From: Agromyces sp. G08B096
GTDB taxonomy: Bacteria; Actinomycetota; Actinomycetes; Actinomycetales; Microbacteriaceae
Assembly: GCF_040267705.1 (NCBI RefSeq)
Contig: NZ_CP158374.1
Span: 1,426,001 to 1,490,000 of the forward strand
Direction: 5' to 3'
DNA length: 64,000 nt
Shown: positions 43,333 through 52,183 of the stretch, one piece after another
Layout: every line of letters starts with the position of its first letter
How positions within the stretch are numbered: the first letter of the stretch is position 1
Made by a program: the position numbers and the translations under genes
Notes under the pieces: model-generated
The model's database searches: none
Seen by the model: the letters and a program-made list of their open reading frames with translations, nothing else
Told to the model about the DNA's origin: nothing

Positions 43333-44163
43333 ATGGCCAACTTCACCCTCGAAGACGTCAAGACCCTGCGCGAGCGCCTCGGCACCGGCATGGTCGACAC
43401 GAAGAACGCACTCGTCGAGGCCGACGGCGACATGGAGAAGGCGGTCGAGATCCTCCGCCTGAAGGGCGCGAAGGGCAACGCGAAGCGTGCCGACCGCTCC
43501 ACCGCCGAGGGCCTCGTCGCCGCCGTCGACAACGGCGACGGCACCGCCACCCTGATCGAGCTCGCCTGCGAGACCGACTTCGTCGCCAAGGGCGACAAGT
43601 TCGTCGGCCTCGCCGACCGCGTCCTCGAGGCCGTCGCCGCGGCTCGCGCCGAGACCGTCGAGGCCGCCCTGGCCGCGCCGGCCGAGGGCAAGACCGTCGC
43701 CGACGTGATCAACGAGGAGGCCGCGATCCTCGGCGAGAAGGTCGAGCTCCGCCGCATCCGCCTCGTCAAGGGCGAGCACTTCTCGATCTACCTGCACAAG
43801 ACCTCGAAGGACCTTCCTCCGCAGGTCGGCGTGGTCCTCGGCTACGCGGGCGACGACGCCGACACGGCTCGTTCGGTCGCGCAGCACATCTCGTTCGCGA
43901 ACCCCGAGTACCTCACGCGTGAGGACGTCCCGGCGGAGCTCGTCGAGAAGGAGCGTGCGCTCGTCGAGCAGATCTCGCGCGAGGAGGGCAAGCCCGAGGC
44001 TGCGCTCCCGAAGATCGTCGAGGGTCGCCTCGGCGCCTACTTCAAGCAGGTCGCCCTGCTCGACCAGGACTACGCGAAGGACAACAAGCTCTCGATCGCG
44101 AAGGTGCTGCAGGACGCAGGCCTGACCGTGAGCGACTTCGCGCGCTTCAAGGTCGGCGCGTAA
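43333..44163 (+). CDS. tsf: Elongation factor Ts
   Basis: Guanine-nucleotide exchange factor for EF-Tu. 276 residues: N-terminal UBA-like helices ([39 protein letters not shown]), the EF-Tu finger region [15 protein letters not shown], and the coiled-coil and C-terminal modules ending in [31 protein letters not shown]. Preceded by CCAGGAGA as ribosome-binding site. A strong intrinsic terminator follows directly (44175-44210), so rpsB-tsf is a closed two-gene unit. Confidence 0.97.
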   Translation: MANFTLEDVKTLRERLGTGMVDTKNALVEADGDMEKAVEILRLKGAKGNAKRADRSTAEGLVAAVDNGDGTATLIELACETDFVAKGDKFVGLADRVLEAVAAARAETVEAALAAPAEGKTVADVINEEAAILGEKVELRRIRLVKGEHFSIYLHKTSKDLPPQVGVVLGYAGDDADTARSVAQHISFANPEYLTREDVPAELVEKERALVEQISREEGKPEAALPKIVEGRLGAYFKQVALLDQDYAKDNKLSIAKVLQDAGLTVSDFARFKVGA

Positions 44164-44174
44164 CACACGCCGTG

Positions 44175-44210
44175 GGGAGTCCGGATCGCTTGCGATCCGG
44201 ACTCCCTTTT
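44175..44210 (+). terminator. Intrinsic terminator of rpsB-tsf
   Basis: A perfect 14-bp stem (44175-44188 with 44193-44206), loop CTTG, followed by TTTT (44207-44210). It is the clearest rho-independent terminator in the window. Confidence 0.92.
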
Positions 44211-44219
44211 CATGCGCCC

Positions 44220-44240
44220 GGATGTCCCGTCGGGACATCC
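44220..44240. promoter_or_regulatory. 21-base palindrome upstream of pyrH
   Basis: GGATGTCCCG and CGGGACATCC are perfect inverted arms around a single T. It lies 38 bases before a likely -10 hexamer TAGTTT (44278-44283) of pyrH. Operator-like; could also be a second terminator hairpin, though a one-base loop makes that less likely. Confidence 0.45.
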
Positions 44241-44314
44241 GCTCGCGTCGCACGCGACACCGTACGCGACGCCCCACTAGTTTTGGACCCGGGGATCGAA
44301 GGGATACGACGAGG

Positions 44315-45046
44315 ATGACCGAACGCAAGCGCAGGGTGCTGCTGAAGCTCTCAGGAGAGGCGTTCGGGGGCGGCGCCCTCGGCGTGAACCCCGATGTGGT
44401 CTCGGCACTCGCCCGCGAGATCGCCGACGCGGCCCGAACCGTCGAGGTCGCCATCGTCGTCGGCGGCGGCAACTTCTTCCGCGGCGCCGAGCTGAGCCAG
44501 CGCGGCATGGACCGCGGGCGCGCCGATTACATGGGCATGCTCGGCACCGTCATGAACGCCCTCGCACTGCAGGACTTCCTCGAGCAGGCCGGCGCCGAGA
44601 CGCGCGTGCAGTCGGCGATCTCGATGACCCAGGTCGCCGAGCCCTACATCCCGCGGCGGGCCGAACGGCACCTCGAGAAGGGCCGCGTCGTGATCTTCGG
44701 CGCCGGCGCCGGGCTGCCGTACTTCTCGACCGACACCGTCGCCGCCCAGCGCGCGCTCGAGATCGACGCGGATGTCGTGCTCGTCGCGAAGAACGGCGTC
44801 GACGGCGTCTACTCCGACGACCCGCGCACCAACCCCGACGCCACCAAGATCGACCGCATCTCCTACCAGGAGGCGCTCCAGCGGGGCCTCAAGGTCGTGG
44901 ACTCCACGGCGTTCAGCCTCTGCATGGACAACGGCATGCCGATGCAGGTGTTCGGCATGGCGCCGGCCGGCAACGTCACCGCGGCGATCCTCGGCGCCGA
45001 CCTCGGCACCATCGTCGCGAACGGCGTCCCGGCGACCGATCGATAG
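44315..45046 (+). CDS. pyrH: UMP kinase
   Basis: Bacterial UMP kinase (amino acid kinase fold) making UDP; hexameric, GTP-activated and UTP-inhibited in other bacteria. 243 residues. Motifs: [111 protein letters not shown]. The start at 44315 follows GACGAGG and gives the family N-terminus ([17 protein letters not shown]); a longer in-frame extension runs into the promoter and is rejected. Confidence 0.97.
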   Translation: MTERKRRVLLKLSGEAFGGGALGVNPDVVSALAREIADAARTVEVAIVVGGGNFFRGAELSQRGMDRGRADYMGMLGTVMNALALQDFLEQAGAETRVQSAISMTQVAEPYIPRRAERHLEKGRVVIFGAGAGLPYFSTDTVAAQRALEIDADVVLVAKNGVDGVYSDDPRTNPDATKIDRISYQEALQRGLKVVDSTAFSLCMDNGMPMQVFGMAPAGNVTAAILGADLGTIVANGVPATDR

Positions 45047-45091
45047 ACTGTCCCGAGCAGCTGTGTCGTGCAGCGAAGAGAAGGAGCTCCC

Positions 45092-45646
45092 GTGATCGCG
45101 GATGTACTGTCCGATGCCACCGCACGCATGCAGAAGGCCGTCGAGGTCGCGAAGGACGACTTCGCGACCGTGCGCACCGGTCGTGCCAACCCCCAGCTCT
45201 TCCAGAAGATCATGGTGAGCTACTACGGCACCCCCACGCCGCTCTCGCAGCTGGCGTCGCTGAACAATCCCGAGGCGCGCACGCTCGTCGTCACGCCGTA
45301 CGACAAGAGCGCCCTGCGCGACATCGAGCAGGCGATCCGCGACACCCCGAACCTCGGTGCGAACCCGACGAACGACGGCAACATCATCCGGGTGACTCTG
45401 CCCGAGCTCACCGAGGAGCGCCGCAAGGAGTTCGTGAAGATCGTCCGCTCGAAGGCGGAGGACGCCCGCGTGTCGGTGCGCAACATCCGCCGGAAGGCGA
45501 AGGACGACCTCGACGCACTGAAGGGCGAGGTCGGCGACGACGAGGTGGCGCGCGCCGAGAAGGAGCTCGAGCAGGTCACGAAGACACACGTCGACCAGAT
45601 CGACGACGCGCTCAAGCGCAAGGAAGCCGAGCTCCTCGAGGTCTGA
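45092..45646 (+). CDS. frr: Ribosome recycling factor
   Basis: Splits post-termination ribosomes with EF-G. 184 residues, standard length: [97 protein letters not shown]. The GTG start at 45092 has AAGGAG six bases upstream; earlier in-frame codons lack a ribosome-binding site. It sits 45 bases after pyrH; a TAGACT hexamer just after the pyrH stop (45046-45051) may be an additional promoter. Confidence 0.97.
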   Translation: MIADVLSDATARMQKAVEVAKDDFATVRTGRANPQLFQKIMVSYYGTPTPLSQLASLNNPEARTLVVTPYDKSALRDIEQAIRDTPNLGANPTNDGNIIRVTLPELTEERRKEFVKIVRSKAEDARVSVRNIRRKAKDDLDALKGEVGDDEVARAEKELEQVTKTHVDQIDDALKRKEAELLEV

Positions 45647-45668
45647 GGCCGGCGGAGTCAGGCTGAAG

Positions 45669-46661
45669 ATGTCAGGCGTCCCGGAGGGGGAGCAGTCGGG
45701 CGCCGGTGGGCATGAACCGGGACCGGGCGCACGGGAGGACTTCCGTGCACAGGTGCACGCCCGGAAGGCGGAGCTCGAGCGTCAGTTCGAGGCAGGACGA
45801 GCCCAGTTCGATCAGGCGCAGGAGAAGATCAAAGCCCGCACGGGCCGCAATCTGATCCTCGCGATCCTCATCGGGGTCGTGTTCGGCGGGGCCCTCCTGC
45901 TGAGCCTGCTGGTGCTCAAAGAGCTCTTCATGGTGTTCGCGGTCGTCGTCGCGGCGTTCGCGAGTTCCGAGTTGGTGCAGGCCCTCCGCAAGGGCGGCAT
46001 CCGCGTGCCGATCGTGCCGACCGTGATCAGCGCCGTCGCGGCGGTGCCGGCCGCCTACTATCTCGGGGCCGGCGGGCAGCTCCTGGCGGTGCTCGCCGGC
46101 ATCCTGCTCGTCACGCTCTGGGGGTTGGTCGCGGCCGCGGCATCCGTCGATGCGCGGGGGAGCGGACGGAGCCTGCTGCTCGATGTCGCGGCCGGCGCGT
46201 TCGTGCAGGGGTACGTGACCTTCCTCGCGACGTTCGCCGTGGTGCTGACCGCTGCCGACGGCGGGCAGTGGTGGACCCTGGCGTTCATCATCACCGCGGT
46301 TGCGGCCGATACCGGGGCGTACGCGTTCGGCCTGATGTTCGGCAAGCACCCGATGGCGCCCGTGATCAGCCCGAAGAAGACGTGGGAGGGCTTCGCCGGC
46401 GCGGCGGCGACGAGCGTGCTCGCCGGCATCCTGCTGTCGACCTTCATGCTGCAGGAGCCCTGGTGGTTCGGCCTCGTGTTCGGCATCGCCATCCTGGCGT
46501 CGGCGACGGTGGGCGACCTCGTCGAGTCGCTCATCAAGCGCGACCTCGGCATCAAGGACATGAGCTCGTGGCTGCCCGGCCACGGCGGGTTCCTCGACCG
46601 CCTCGACTCGATCCTGCCGTCGGCTGCGGTCGCCTTCGTGGCGTTCAGTCTCTTCGGCTGA
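45669..46661 (+). CDS. cdsA: Phosphatidate cytidylyltransferase
   Basis: Makes CDP-diacylglycerol from phosphatidic acid and CTP, the branch point for phosphatidylglycerol and phosphatidylinositol lipids. 330 residues. A polar N-terminal extension of about 60 residues is partly helical (DFRAQVHARKAELERQFEAGRAQFDQAQEKIKART), then eight or so membrane helices and the family signature near the C-terminus, VGDLVESLIKRDLGIKDMSSWLPGHGGFLDRLDS. FGKHPMAPVISPKKTWEGFAGA is also characteristic. The stop overlaps the next ATG (TGATG). Confidence 0.95.
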   Translation: MSGVPEGEQSGAGGHEPGPGAREDFRAQVHARKAELERQFEAGRAQFDQAQEKIKARTGRNLILAILIGVVFGGALLLSLLVLKELFMVFAVVVAAFASSELVQALRKGGIRVPIVPTVISAVAAVPAAYYLGAGGQLLAVLAGILLVTLWGLVAAAASVDARGSGRSLLLDVAAGAFVQGYVTFLATFAVVLTAADGGQWWTLAFIITAVAADTGAYAFGLMFGKHPMAPVISPKKTWEGFAGAAATSVLAGILLSTFMLQEPWWFGLVFGIAILASATVGDLVESLIKRDLGIKDMSSWLPGHGGFLDRLDSILPSAAVAFVAFSLFG

Positions 46662-47236
46662 TGGTGCGCGATACTGGTGCGGTGAGTTCGACCTTCCCCC
46701 GCGCGCGCAAGCCCCAGCTCGGCTACGACACCGCTCAGGTCGAGGAATTCCTGCAGCGGGCCCGGCGGGCCTACGACGGCCGGCCCGCCCCCGACGACCC
46801 CGAGCTCACAGCCGAGCAGATCCGGTTGACCGCGTTCGGCATGCAGAAGGGCGGTTACTCCACCGCGCACGTCGATGCCGCGCTGGAGCGGCTGGAGGAC
46901 GCCTTCGCAGCCAAAGAACGCCAGATCGCCGCACGCCTGCACGGCGACGAGGCGTGGCTGCGTGAAGCGCGGACGACCGCGCAGGTCGTCTCGAACCGGT
47001 TGGCCCGCCCCGACGGCGAACGCTTCGACCGGGTGAACCCGCTCGTGCTCGGCTATCACGTGAAGGAGGTCGACCGGTTCGCCGAGCGGCTCACACGGTA
47101 CTTCCGCGACGGCTGGCCGATCAGCATCGACGACGTCCGCACGGTCACCTTCCGCGCCCAGCGCGGCGGGTACCGCGAGGCGCAGGTCGACCTCGTGCTC
47201 GACGCGGTGGTCGACGTGATGCTCGCGGTGCGCTGA
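46661..47236 (+). CDS. DivIVA/DivI1A-domain protein
   Basis: A soluble 191-residue protein with repeated DivI1A-type motifs: LGYDTAQVEEFLQRARRAYDG, LTAEQIRLTAFGMQKGGYSTAHVDAALERLEDAF and ISIDDVRTVTFRAQRGGYREAQVDLVLDAVVDVM. These resemble the short DivIVA-derived repeats of actinobacterial cell-growth proteins; there is no long coiled coil and no membrane anchor. Role in polar growth is inferred from the motif only. ATG 46661 overlaps the cdsA stop; an in-frame GTG at 46682, six bases after GATACT, would be a leaderless alternative starting VSSTFPRARKP. Confidence 0.82.
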   Translation: MVRDTGAVSSTFPRARKPQLGYDTAQVEEFLQRARRAYDGRPAPDDPELTAEQIRLTAFGMQKGGYSTAHVDAALERLEDAFAAKERQIAARLHGDEAWLREARTTAQVVSNRLARPDGERFDRVNPLVLGYHVKEVDRFAERLTRYFRDGWPISIDDVRTVTFRAQRGGYREAQVDLVLDAVVDVMLAVR

Positions 47237-47273
47237 GCCGTGGAATCCGTTCGACCGGCCGCGCGCGCTTCGA

Positions 47274-47279
47274 TACACT
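47274..47279 (+). promoter_or_regulatory. -10 hexamer of the lytic transglycosylase gene
   Basis: TACACT, nine bases before the GTG at 47289; no Shine-Dalgarno sequence in between. Confidence 0.4.
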
Positions 47280-47288
47280 CGACCCATC

Positions 47289-48170
47289 GTGGGTAGGCAT
47301 TCGGGTTCGGGCGCGCCGGAGGCGCACGAGCCGTTCGGCGATGGCGCGGAATCGTGGGCGCCGCCCCAGCCGGATGAGACGAGGTGGGATGCCTCGGCGC
47401 GACGGGATGTTCCGCCGACGGCGGCTCCCTCGTTCCCGGCTTTCTCGTCCCCTGCGTCCTCGTCCTCGGCCTCGGCTGCTGCACCCTTGCGGCGGTCGAA
47501 TCTCCGGCCGGCCGCGATGCGCGTGCCCGCACCGGAACGCGCGGCGTCCGCCCCGATCAACGCCACGAGCGGACGTGTTCGCAGCGCCGGACGGCTGAAG
47601 CAGGCTGTCACCGTGGTGTTCGCCTTCGCGGCCGCGGTGAGCTTCCTGCTCGTGAACATCGTCGACCCGTACTCCGGGGCGACGGCGTCCGCCGACTACG
47701 TGCAGCCCGGCGACCGGTTCGACGGCGAGCCGATCCAGGACGTCGAGGTCTCCGGCGAGTACGACGTGGCGGTCAGTCGCGAGGCCTACCTCGTCGAGAA
47801 GAAGCCCGAGGAGCCGGTCGTCACGGCGGCCGCCGCCGGCTGGGCGCCACCCGCCATCACCCCCGACCCCGGCTCGGCGCAGGCGTACGCCGCCGGCGCG
47901 GTCGCCGCCCGCGGCTGGCCGTCCTCCGAGTTCGACTGCCTCTACGCCCTGTGGGCGAAGGAGTCGGGCTGGCGGGTGAACGCCTACAACGCGTCGAGCG
48001 GCGCCTACGGCATTCCGCAGGCGCTGCCGGGCTCGAAGATGGCGACAGCCGGCGCCGACTGGGAGACGAACGCGGCCACGCAGATCGAATGGGGCCTGGG
48101 CTACGTCAGCGGCCGGTACGGCACCCCCTGCGGCGCGTGGGCGCACTCGCAGGACGTCGGCTGGTACTGA
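47289..48170 (+). CDS. Membrane-anchored lytic transglycosylase-like protein
   Basis: A 293-residue protein: a long Ser/Ala/Pro-rich cytoplasmic N-terminus (about 1-100), one membrane helix (QAVTVVFAFAAAVSFLLVNIV), an extracytoplasmic linker and a C-terminal SLT/lysozyme-like domain (FDCLYALWAKESGWRVNAYNASSGAYGIPQALPGSKMATAGADWETNAATQIEWGLGYVSGRYG) ending at GWY. The Glu in AKESGW is the likely catalytic acid. Two Cys (CLYAL, PCGAW) could form a disulphide. Likely cleaves or remodels peptidoglycan near the membrane. Confidence 0.85.
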   Translation: MGRHSGSGAPEAHEPFGDGAESWAPPQPDETRWDASARRDVPPTAAPSFPAFSSPASSSSASAAAPLRRSNLRPAAMRVPAPERAASAPINATSGRVRSAGRLKQAVTVVFAFAAAVSFLLVNIVDPYSGATASADYVQPGDRFDGEPIQDVEVSGEYDVAVSREAYLVEKKPEEPVVTAAAAGWAPPAITPDPGSAQAYAAGAVAARGWPSSEFDCLYALWAKESGWRVNAYNASSGAYGIPQALPGSKMATAGADWETNAATQIEWGLGYVSGRYGTPCGAWAHSQDVGWY

Positions 48171-48192
48171 CGGCATGTCGCCCCGGCGACCA

Positions 48193-48198
48193 TAGACT
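48193..48198 (+). promoter_or_regulatory. -10 hexamer of the small Cys/His protein-hydrolase operon
   Basis: TAGACT ends six bases before the ATG at 48205 (leaderless geometry). The preceding GTCGCCCCGGCGAC (48177-48190) has 6-base inverted arms and also occurs upstream of lepB (34067-34080). Confidence 0.5.
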
Positions 48199-48204
48199 GG
48201 AACG

Positions 48205-48513
48205 ATGGCACCGTCGAATCGAGCTCGCGGCCGCGCCGCGAAGGCCCGGGCGGGGCATCCTGAGCTCGACGTCGAACGGCTGACCGCCGGCTGGAAGCGG
48301 ACCGAGGTCCGCGGCGGTCGTGAATGGTACGTCCAGCCCGTCTCGGAGCGGCAGGCCGTCAAGGCGTACTCGTGCCCGGGCTGCGGCCAGGAGGTCGCGC
48401 CGGGCACCGCGCACCTCGTCGCGTGGCGCGCCGACGGCGTGCTGGGGGATGCCGCAGACCTGGCGGCCCGCCGTCATTGGCATACGCACTGCTGGAGGTT
48501 GAGCACCCCGTGA
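48205..48513 (+). CDS. Small zinc-ribbon-like protein, function unknown
   Basis: A 102-residue basic protein. The second half has possible metal ligands: CPGCGQEVAPGTAHLVAW and, near the end, RRHWHTHCW. The CxxC...H...HxHC pattern suggests a zinc-binding knuckle, loosely like HNH-type folds. The basic first half (APSNRARGRAAKARAG) could bind nucleic acid. No homologue with known function is recognised. It is translationally coupled to the alpha/beta hydrolase (GTGA overlap) and probably has a leaderless start. Confidence 0.7.
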   Translation: MAPSNRARGRAAKARAGHPELDVERLTAGWKRTEVRGGREWYVQPVSERQAVKAYSCPGCGQEVAPGTAHLVAWRADGVLGDAADLAARRHWHTHCWRLSTP

Positions 48514-49241
48514 CCGACGCGACCCCGATCGAGATCCGTGCCGGCGTGGAGCTCCCGGCGATGCGCGAGGAGGTTGAGCTGCACACCGGCGACGGCCTCA
48601 CGCTCGTCGGCGAGCTCGCCGTCCCGGCCGACCGTCCGCCGGTGGCCACCCTCGTCACGCTGCATCCGCTGCCCACCGCGGGCGGGTTCATGGACTCGCA
48701 TATCCTCCGGAAGGCGGCGGCTCGCCTCCCGGCGCTCGCCGGCCTCGCGGTGCTGCGCTTCAACACGCGCGGCACGACCTCGCCGCGCGGAACCAGCGAG
48801 GGCGAGTTCGGCGACGGCGAGACGGAGCGGGCGGATGTCGCGGCCGCGATGGCCTTCGTCCGCGAGCGCGGCCTTCCGTCGCCGTGGCTCGTGGGCTGGT
48901 CGTTCGGTACCGAGCTGGCCTTGAAGCACGGCCTCGAGCACGATGTCGCCGGGGTCATCCTGCTGTCGCCGCCGCTGCGGCGCACCTCGCCCGAGGAACT
49001 GGCTCGGTGGCGCGACGTGGAGATCCCGGTCATCGCGCTGATCCCGGAGCACGACGACTTCCTGCGCCCGGCTGAGGCGGCCGAGCGGTTCGCCTCGGTG
49101 CCGAACGTGCGCGTGATCCCGGTCGAGGGGGCCAAGCACCTCTGGGTCGGTGAGCAGCAGACTCGTCGAGTGCTCGACGAGATCGTCGGTGCCGTCGCGC
49201 CGCAGGCGCTTCCGCTGCCGACCGTCTGGCCTGCCGGCTGA
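48510..49241 (+). CDS. Alpha/beta hydrolase
   Basis: A 243-residue cytoplasmic alpha/beta-hydrolase: VATLVTLHPLPTAGGFMDSH (oxyanion-hole strand), VLRFNTRGTTSPRGTSEGEFGDGETERADVAAAM, the nucleophile elbow WLVGWSFGTELAL (Gly-Trp-Ser-Phe-Gly), IALIPEHDDFLRP (acid) and EGAKHLWVGE (His). It resembles the KANL3/Tex30-like dienelactone-hydrolase branch; the substrate is unknown. GTG start overlaps the stop of the small Cys/His protein, an unusual fixed pairing. Confidence 0.85.
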   Translation: MTDATPIEIRAGVELPAMREEVELHTGDGLTLVGELAVPADRPPVATLVTLHPLPTAGGFMDSHILRKAAARLPALAGLAVLRFNTRGTTSPRGTSEGEFGDGETERADVAAAMAFVRERGLPSPWLVGWSFGTELALKHGLEHDVAGVILLSPPLRRTSPEELARWRDVEIPVIALIPEHDDFLRPAEAAERFASVPNVRVIPVEGAKHLWVGEQQTRRVLDEIVGAVAPQALPLPTVWPAG

Positions 49242-49300
49242 ACGATTCCGCGTCCATGCGGGACGACTGAGCCGGTCACGTCGGAGCGGCCCGGGTGGCG

Positions 49301-50365
49301 TCAGTGCTCGTTCTGGCGTGGAATCACGACCTGCTTGATGATCAGCAGGATCGATGCGGCGACCGGGATGGCGATGAGCGCGCCGAGGATGCCGAGCAGG
49401 GTGCCGCCGGCGAGCGCCGCGACCACGACGAGCGCCGCTGGAACCTTCACCGCCCGGTTCATGATGCGCGGGCTCACCACGTACGCCTCGACCTGCATGT
49501 ACACCAGGTAGTAGATCGCCGCGACCAGGGCGGTGAGCGGTGAGCCGAGTCCGGGGAGCAGGCAGATCAGCACGATGATGATCGAGCCCGTCAGCGTGCC
49601 GACCAGCGGGACGAGCGAGAAGACGAAGGCGAGGAAGGCGAGCACCGCGGGGAACGGCGCCCGGATGGCCGAGAGGAAGAAGAAGCTCAGGATGCCGTTG
49701 ATCGCGCCCAGGGTGACCTGGCCGATGACGTAGCGGCCCACCGACTGCGTGATCTGCTCGGTGAGGTCCGCGAAGCGGGCGCGTCGTGATGCGGGCACCA
49801 GCTGGTAGAAGCCGCGCTTCATGGCGCCGAGCGACGCGGTGAAGTAGAGCGTGAGGATGACGACGATGATCGCGGCGAACACGCCGGTGCCGACGGCGAT
49901 CGCGACCTGCCAGACTCCGCCGGCCACCTCGCTGAGCTTCTCGGGGTTCGAGACGAACTCGACCACCGCGACCGAGATGGACTCGTAGATGTCGGCGACC
50001 GGGACGAGCGGGAATCGCTCCTGCAGGTCTTCGATCCACTCGTTGACGCGGAAGCCCGCGACGATGCCGGGGATCTCGTCGAGCAACTGGCTGACCTGGT
50101 CGACGATGATCGGAATGACCGCGAGCAGCAGCGCCGCGACGACGGCCGCGACACCGGCGGTGACCGTGAGGATGGCCGCCCACCGCGGGAACCCGCGGCG
50201 CTCGAGCCAGACGACGGCCGGGTCGAGGCCGAGCGCGAGGAAGAGGGCTGCCCCCACGTAGGTGAGGATCGTGGACAGGCTCGCGATCGAGTAGAGGATG
50301 AGGAGGCCGGCGCCCACGCCGAGCGTGCCGATCAGCGCGACGCGGAACACGTTCGGGATCCGCAC
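49301..50365 (-). CDS. AI-2E family transporter (PerM-like)
   Basis: A 354-residue polytopic protein with about 7-8 membrane helices and the family pattern: N-terminal ALFLALGLDPAVVWLERRGFPRWAAILTV, a large loop (RVNEWIEDLQERFPLVPVADIYESI) and FSLVPLVGTLTGSIIIVLICLL near GGTLLGILGALIAIPVAASI. Family members export AI-2 or other small molecules or ions; specificity is unknown. GTG start 20 bases after the stop of the hendecad coiled-coil gene, so the two are probably co-transcribed. Confidence 0.88.
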   Translation of the reverse strand: MRIPNVFRVALIGTLGVGAGLLILYSIASLSTILTYVGAALFLALGLDPAVVWLERRGFPRWAAILTVTAGVAAVVAALLLAVIPIIVDQVSQLLDEIPGIVAGFRVNEWIEDLQERFPLVPVADIYESISVAVVEFVSNPEKLSEVAGGVWQVAIAVGTGVFAAIIVVILTLYFTASLGAMKRGFYQLVPASRRARFADLTEQITQSVGRYVIGQVTLGAINGILSFFFLSAIRAPFPAVLAFLAFVFSLVPLVGTLTGSIIIVLICLLPGLGSPLTALVAAIYYLVYMQVEAYVVSPRIMNRAVKVPAALVVVAALAGGTLLGILGALIAIPVAASILLIIKQVVIPRQNEH

Positions 50366-50385
50366 GGGACCGGCCTCCTCGAGCC

Positions 50386-52002
50386 TCAGCTGCGCTGCTG
50401 CGCGGCGACCTGCTCTGCCTGCGTGAGCACGCCGCGCAGGCTCTCGAAGTAGCCGGCGACGGCGTCGCGCTCGATGCGGATCTGCGAGAGGCGGTCTTCG
50501 GCGTCGGCCACGAGGGCGCGGGTGCGCTCGTCGGCGTCGGCGATGAGCTTGCGCGCCTGCGCGTGCGCGTCGGCGACCCGCTGACGGGCTTCCTCGTCGG
50601 CCTTGTCGCGGATCTGCGCGATCTCGGTGCGCACGCGTGCCTCGAGCCGCTCGGCCTCCGCCCGGGCCTCGGCCGTGCGGGAGACGGCCTCGGCGAGCTC
50701 GGCGTTGGCGTCGTCGAGGAACTTCTGCGTCTCGGCGACGGCCTCCTGGTGACGCGCGAGCAGCTCCTGCTCGGCTTCGTCGCGCTTGGCGGCGAGTTCG
50801 GCGTCGAGGTCGATGCGCGCCTGCTCGATCTCGCGCTTCATGCGGTTGACCTCGTGCGTGGTCTTCTTCCGCATCGCGGTGAGCTGGTTGTCGAGGTCGA
50901 TGCGCGCCTGCTCCGCTTCGGCCTCGAAGTCGGCCCGCGCCTGCTCCTGCTCGAGGGACAGGTCGGCGCGGATCTGGTCGAGGTCCTTCTCGTGCTTGAT
51001 GCGGATCCGGTCGAGCTCGTTCTTCAGCTTGAGGCGGGCGGTGTCGGCCTCGCGCTCGAGGTCGACCTTCAGCTGCTCGCGCTGCTGGTCGAGCTGCGCC
51101 CGGCCCGCGGCGAGCTCGCGCTCGAGGTCGGTGCGAGCCTGCTCGAGCTCCTGCTCGAGCGCCGCGCGACGCTCCTCGATCTCGGCCTCGATGCCGGCGC
51201 GGGCCTCGGCCGTCTCGCGGTCGAGGTCGAGCTTGGCCTGCTCGGTCTCCTTGGCGAGGTCGATGCGGGCCTGCTCGGTCTCCTTCGCGAGCTCCGCGCG
51301 GGCGCGGTCGAGCTCGACGGCCACCTCGGCGCGGGTCTGCTCGGTCTCCTGCTGGAGGCCGGCTGCCGCGGCACGGGCCTCGGTCGCCTCCTTGTTCGCG
51401 GCGGCGAGCACCTCGGCCGCCTTGCGCTCGGCATCGGCGATGAGCGAGGCGGCCTCGCGCTTGGCGCTGCTGCGCAGCTCCGCCGATTCGGTGGAGGCGG
51501 CGCCGCGGATGGCCGCGGCGTCGCGCGCGGCGTCTTGACGCAGCTGCTCGCTCGCCTCGTGCGCGCGGGCGATCATGTCGTCGGCCTCGGCGCGGGCGTT
51601 CTCGAGGGTGCGGTTGGCCTGGGCCCGCGACTCGCTGAGGGTGCGGTCGGCGAGCTCCTGCGCGTCGGACTTCAGCAGGTGTGCCTCGTCTTCGGCGGCA
51701 CGGCGCAGCTTCTCGGCGTCGATGTCGGCCTGCGCGATGAGACGCGTCGACTGCTCCTCGGCCACGCGGAGCGTGTTCTCGAGCTTGGTGCCGAGGCCGG
51801 AGAAGGTCGGGCTGCCCACCTCCTCGAGCTCCGCCGTGAGTTCTTCGATGCGCGCAAGGAGACGCTTGTTCTCCTTGGTGTTCTCGGCGATCTGCGTGTT
51901 CGCGGTGATGAGGTCACGACGAAGGCCGTTGAGGGCCTTGTCGACCTCGTCCTTGTCGTATCCGCGGAACACCTGGGTGAACTCGGTCTCTTCGACGGCC
52001 AT
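50386..52002 (-). CDS. Long hendecad-repeat coiled-coil protein with DivIVA-like N-terminus
   Basis: A 538-residue cytoplasmic protein. The first 50 residues (EETEFTQVFRGYDKDEVDKALNGLRRDLI) are a DivIVA-type membrane/pole targeting motif. Almost all the rest is coiled coil. From about 215 to 430 it is an 11-residue (hendecad) repeat, for example ARAELAKETEQ, ARIDLAKETEQ, AKLDLDRETAE, ARTDLERELAA, ARIDLDNQLTA. This layout recalls the cytoskeletal proteins Scy/FilP of Streptomyces, so a polar scaffold or filament is a reasonable guess. No ATPase motif. The stop is 20 bases before the AI-2E gene. Confidence 0.85.
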   Translation of the reverse strand: MAVEETEFTQVFRGYDKDEVDKALNGLRRDLITANTQIAENTKENKRLLARIEELTAELEEVGSPTFSGLGTKLENTLRVAEEQSTRLIAQADIDAEKLRRAAEDEAHLLKSDAQELADRTLSESRAQANRTLENARAEADDMIARAHEASEQLRQDAARDAAAIRGAASTESAELRSSAKREAASLIADAERKAAEVLAAANKEATEARAAAAGLQQETEQTRAEVAVELDRARAELAKETEQARIDLAKETEQAKLDLDRETAEARAGIEAEIEERRAALEQELEQARTDLERELAAGRAQLDQQREQLKVDLEREADTARLKLKNELDRIRIKHEKDLDQIRADLSLEQEQARADFEAEAEQARIDLDNQLTAMRKKTTHEVNRMKREIEQARIDLDAELAAKRDEAEQELLARHQEAVAETQKFLDDANAELAEAVSRTAEARAEAERLEARVRTEIAQIRDKADEEARQRVADAHAQARKLIADADERTRALVADAEDRLSQIRIERDAVAGYFESLRGVLTQAEQVAAQQRS

Positions 52003-52183
52003 GCTTCCTCCGGCTCGGGGCCCGCGCCGATGGGGGGAGTCGCGCGGGATTCGCCTCATTCTACGGGCGCGCGCAACAGCCGCCGACATCCCTGTCCACA
52101 GCGGGCCTTCGGGCCGCTCCCAGCTGGAGCGGATAGTCTGGGCTGTCTCTGTCCGACGCCGCCCTGCGGCACTGGAGGTCTTC

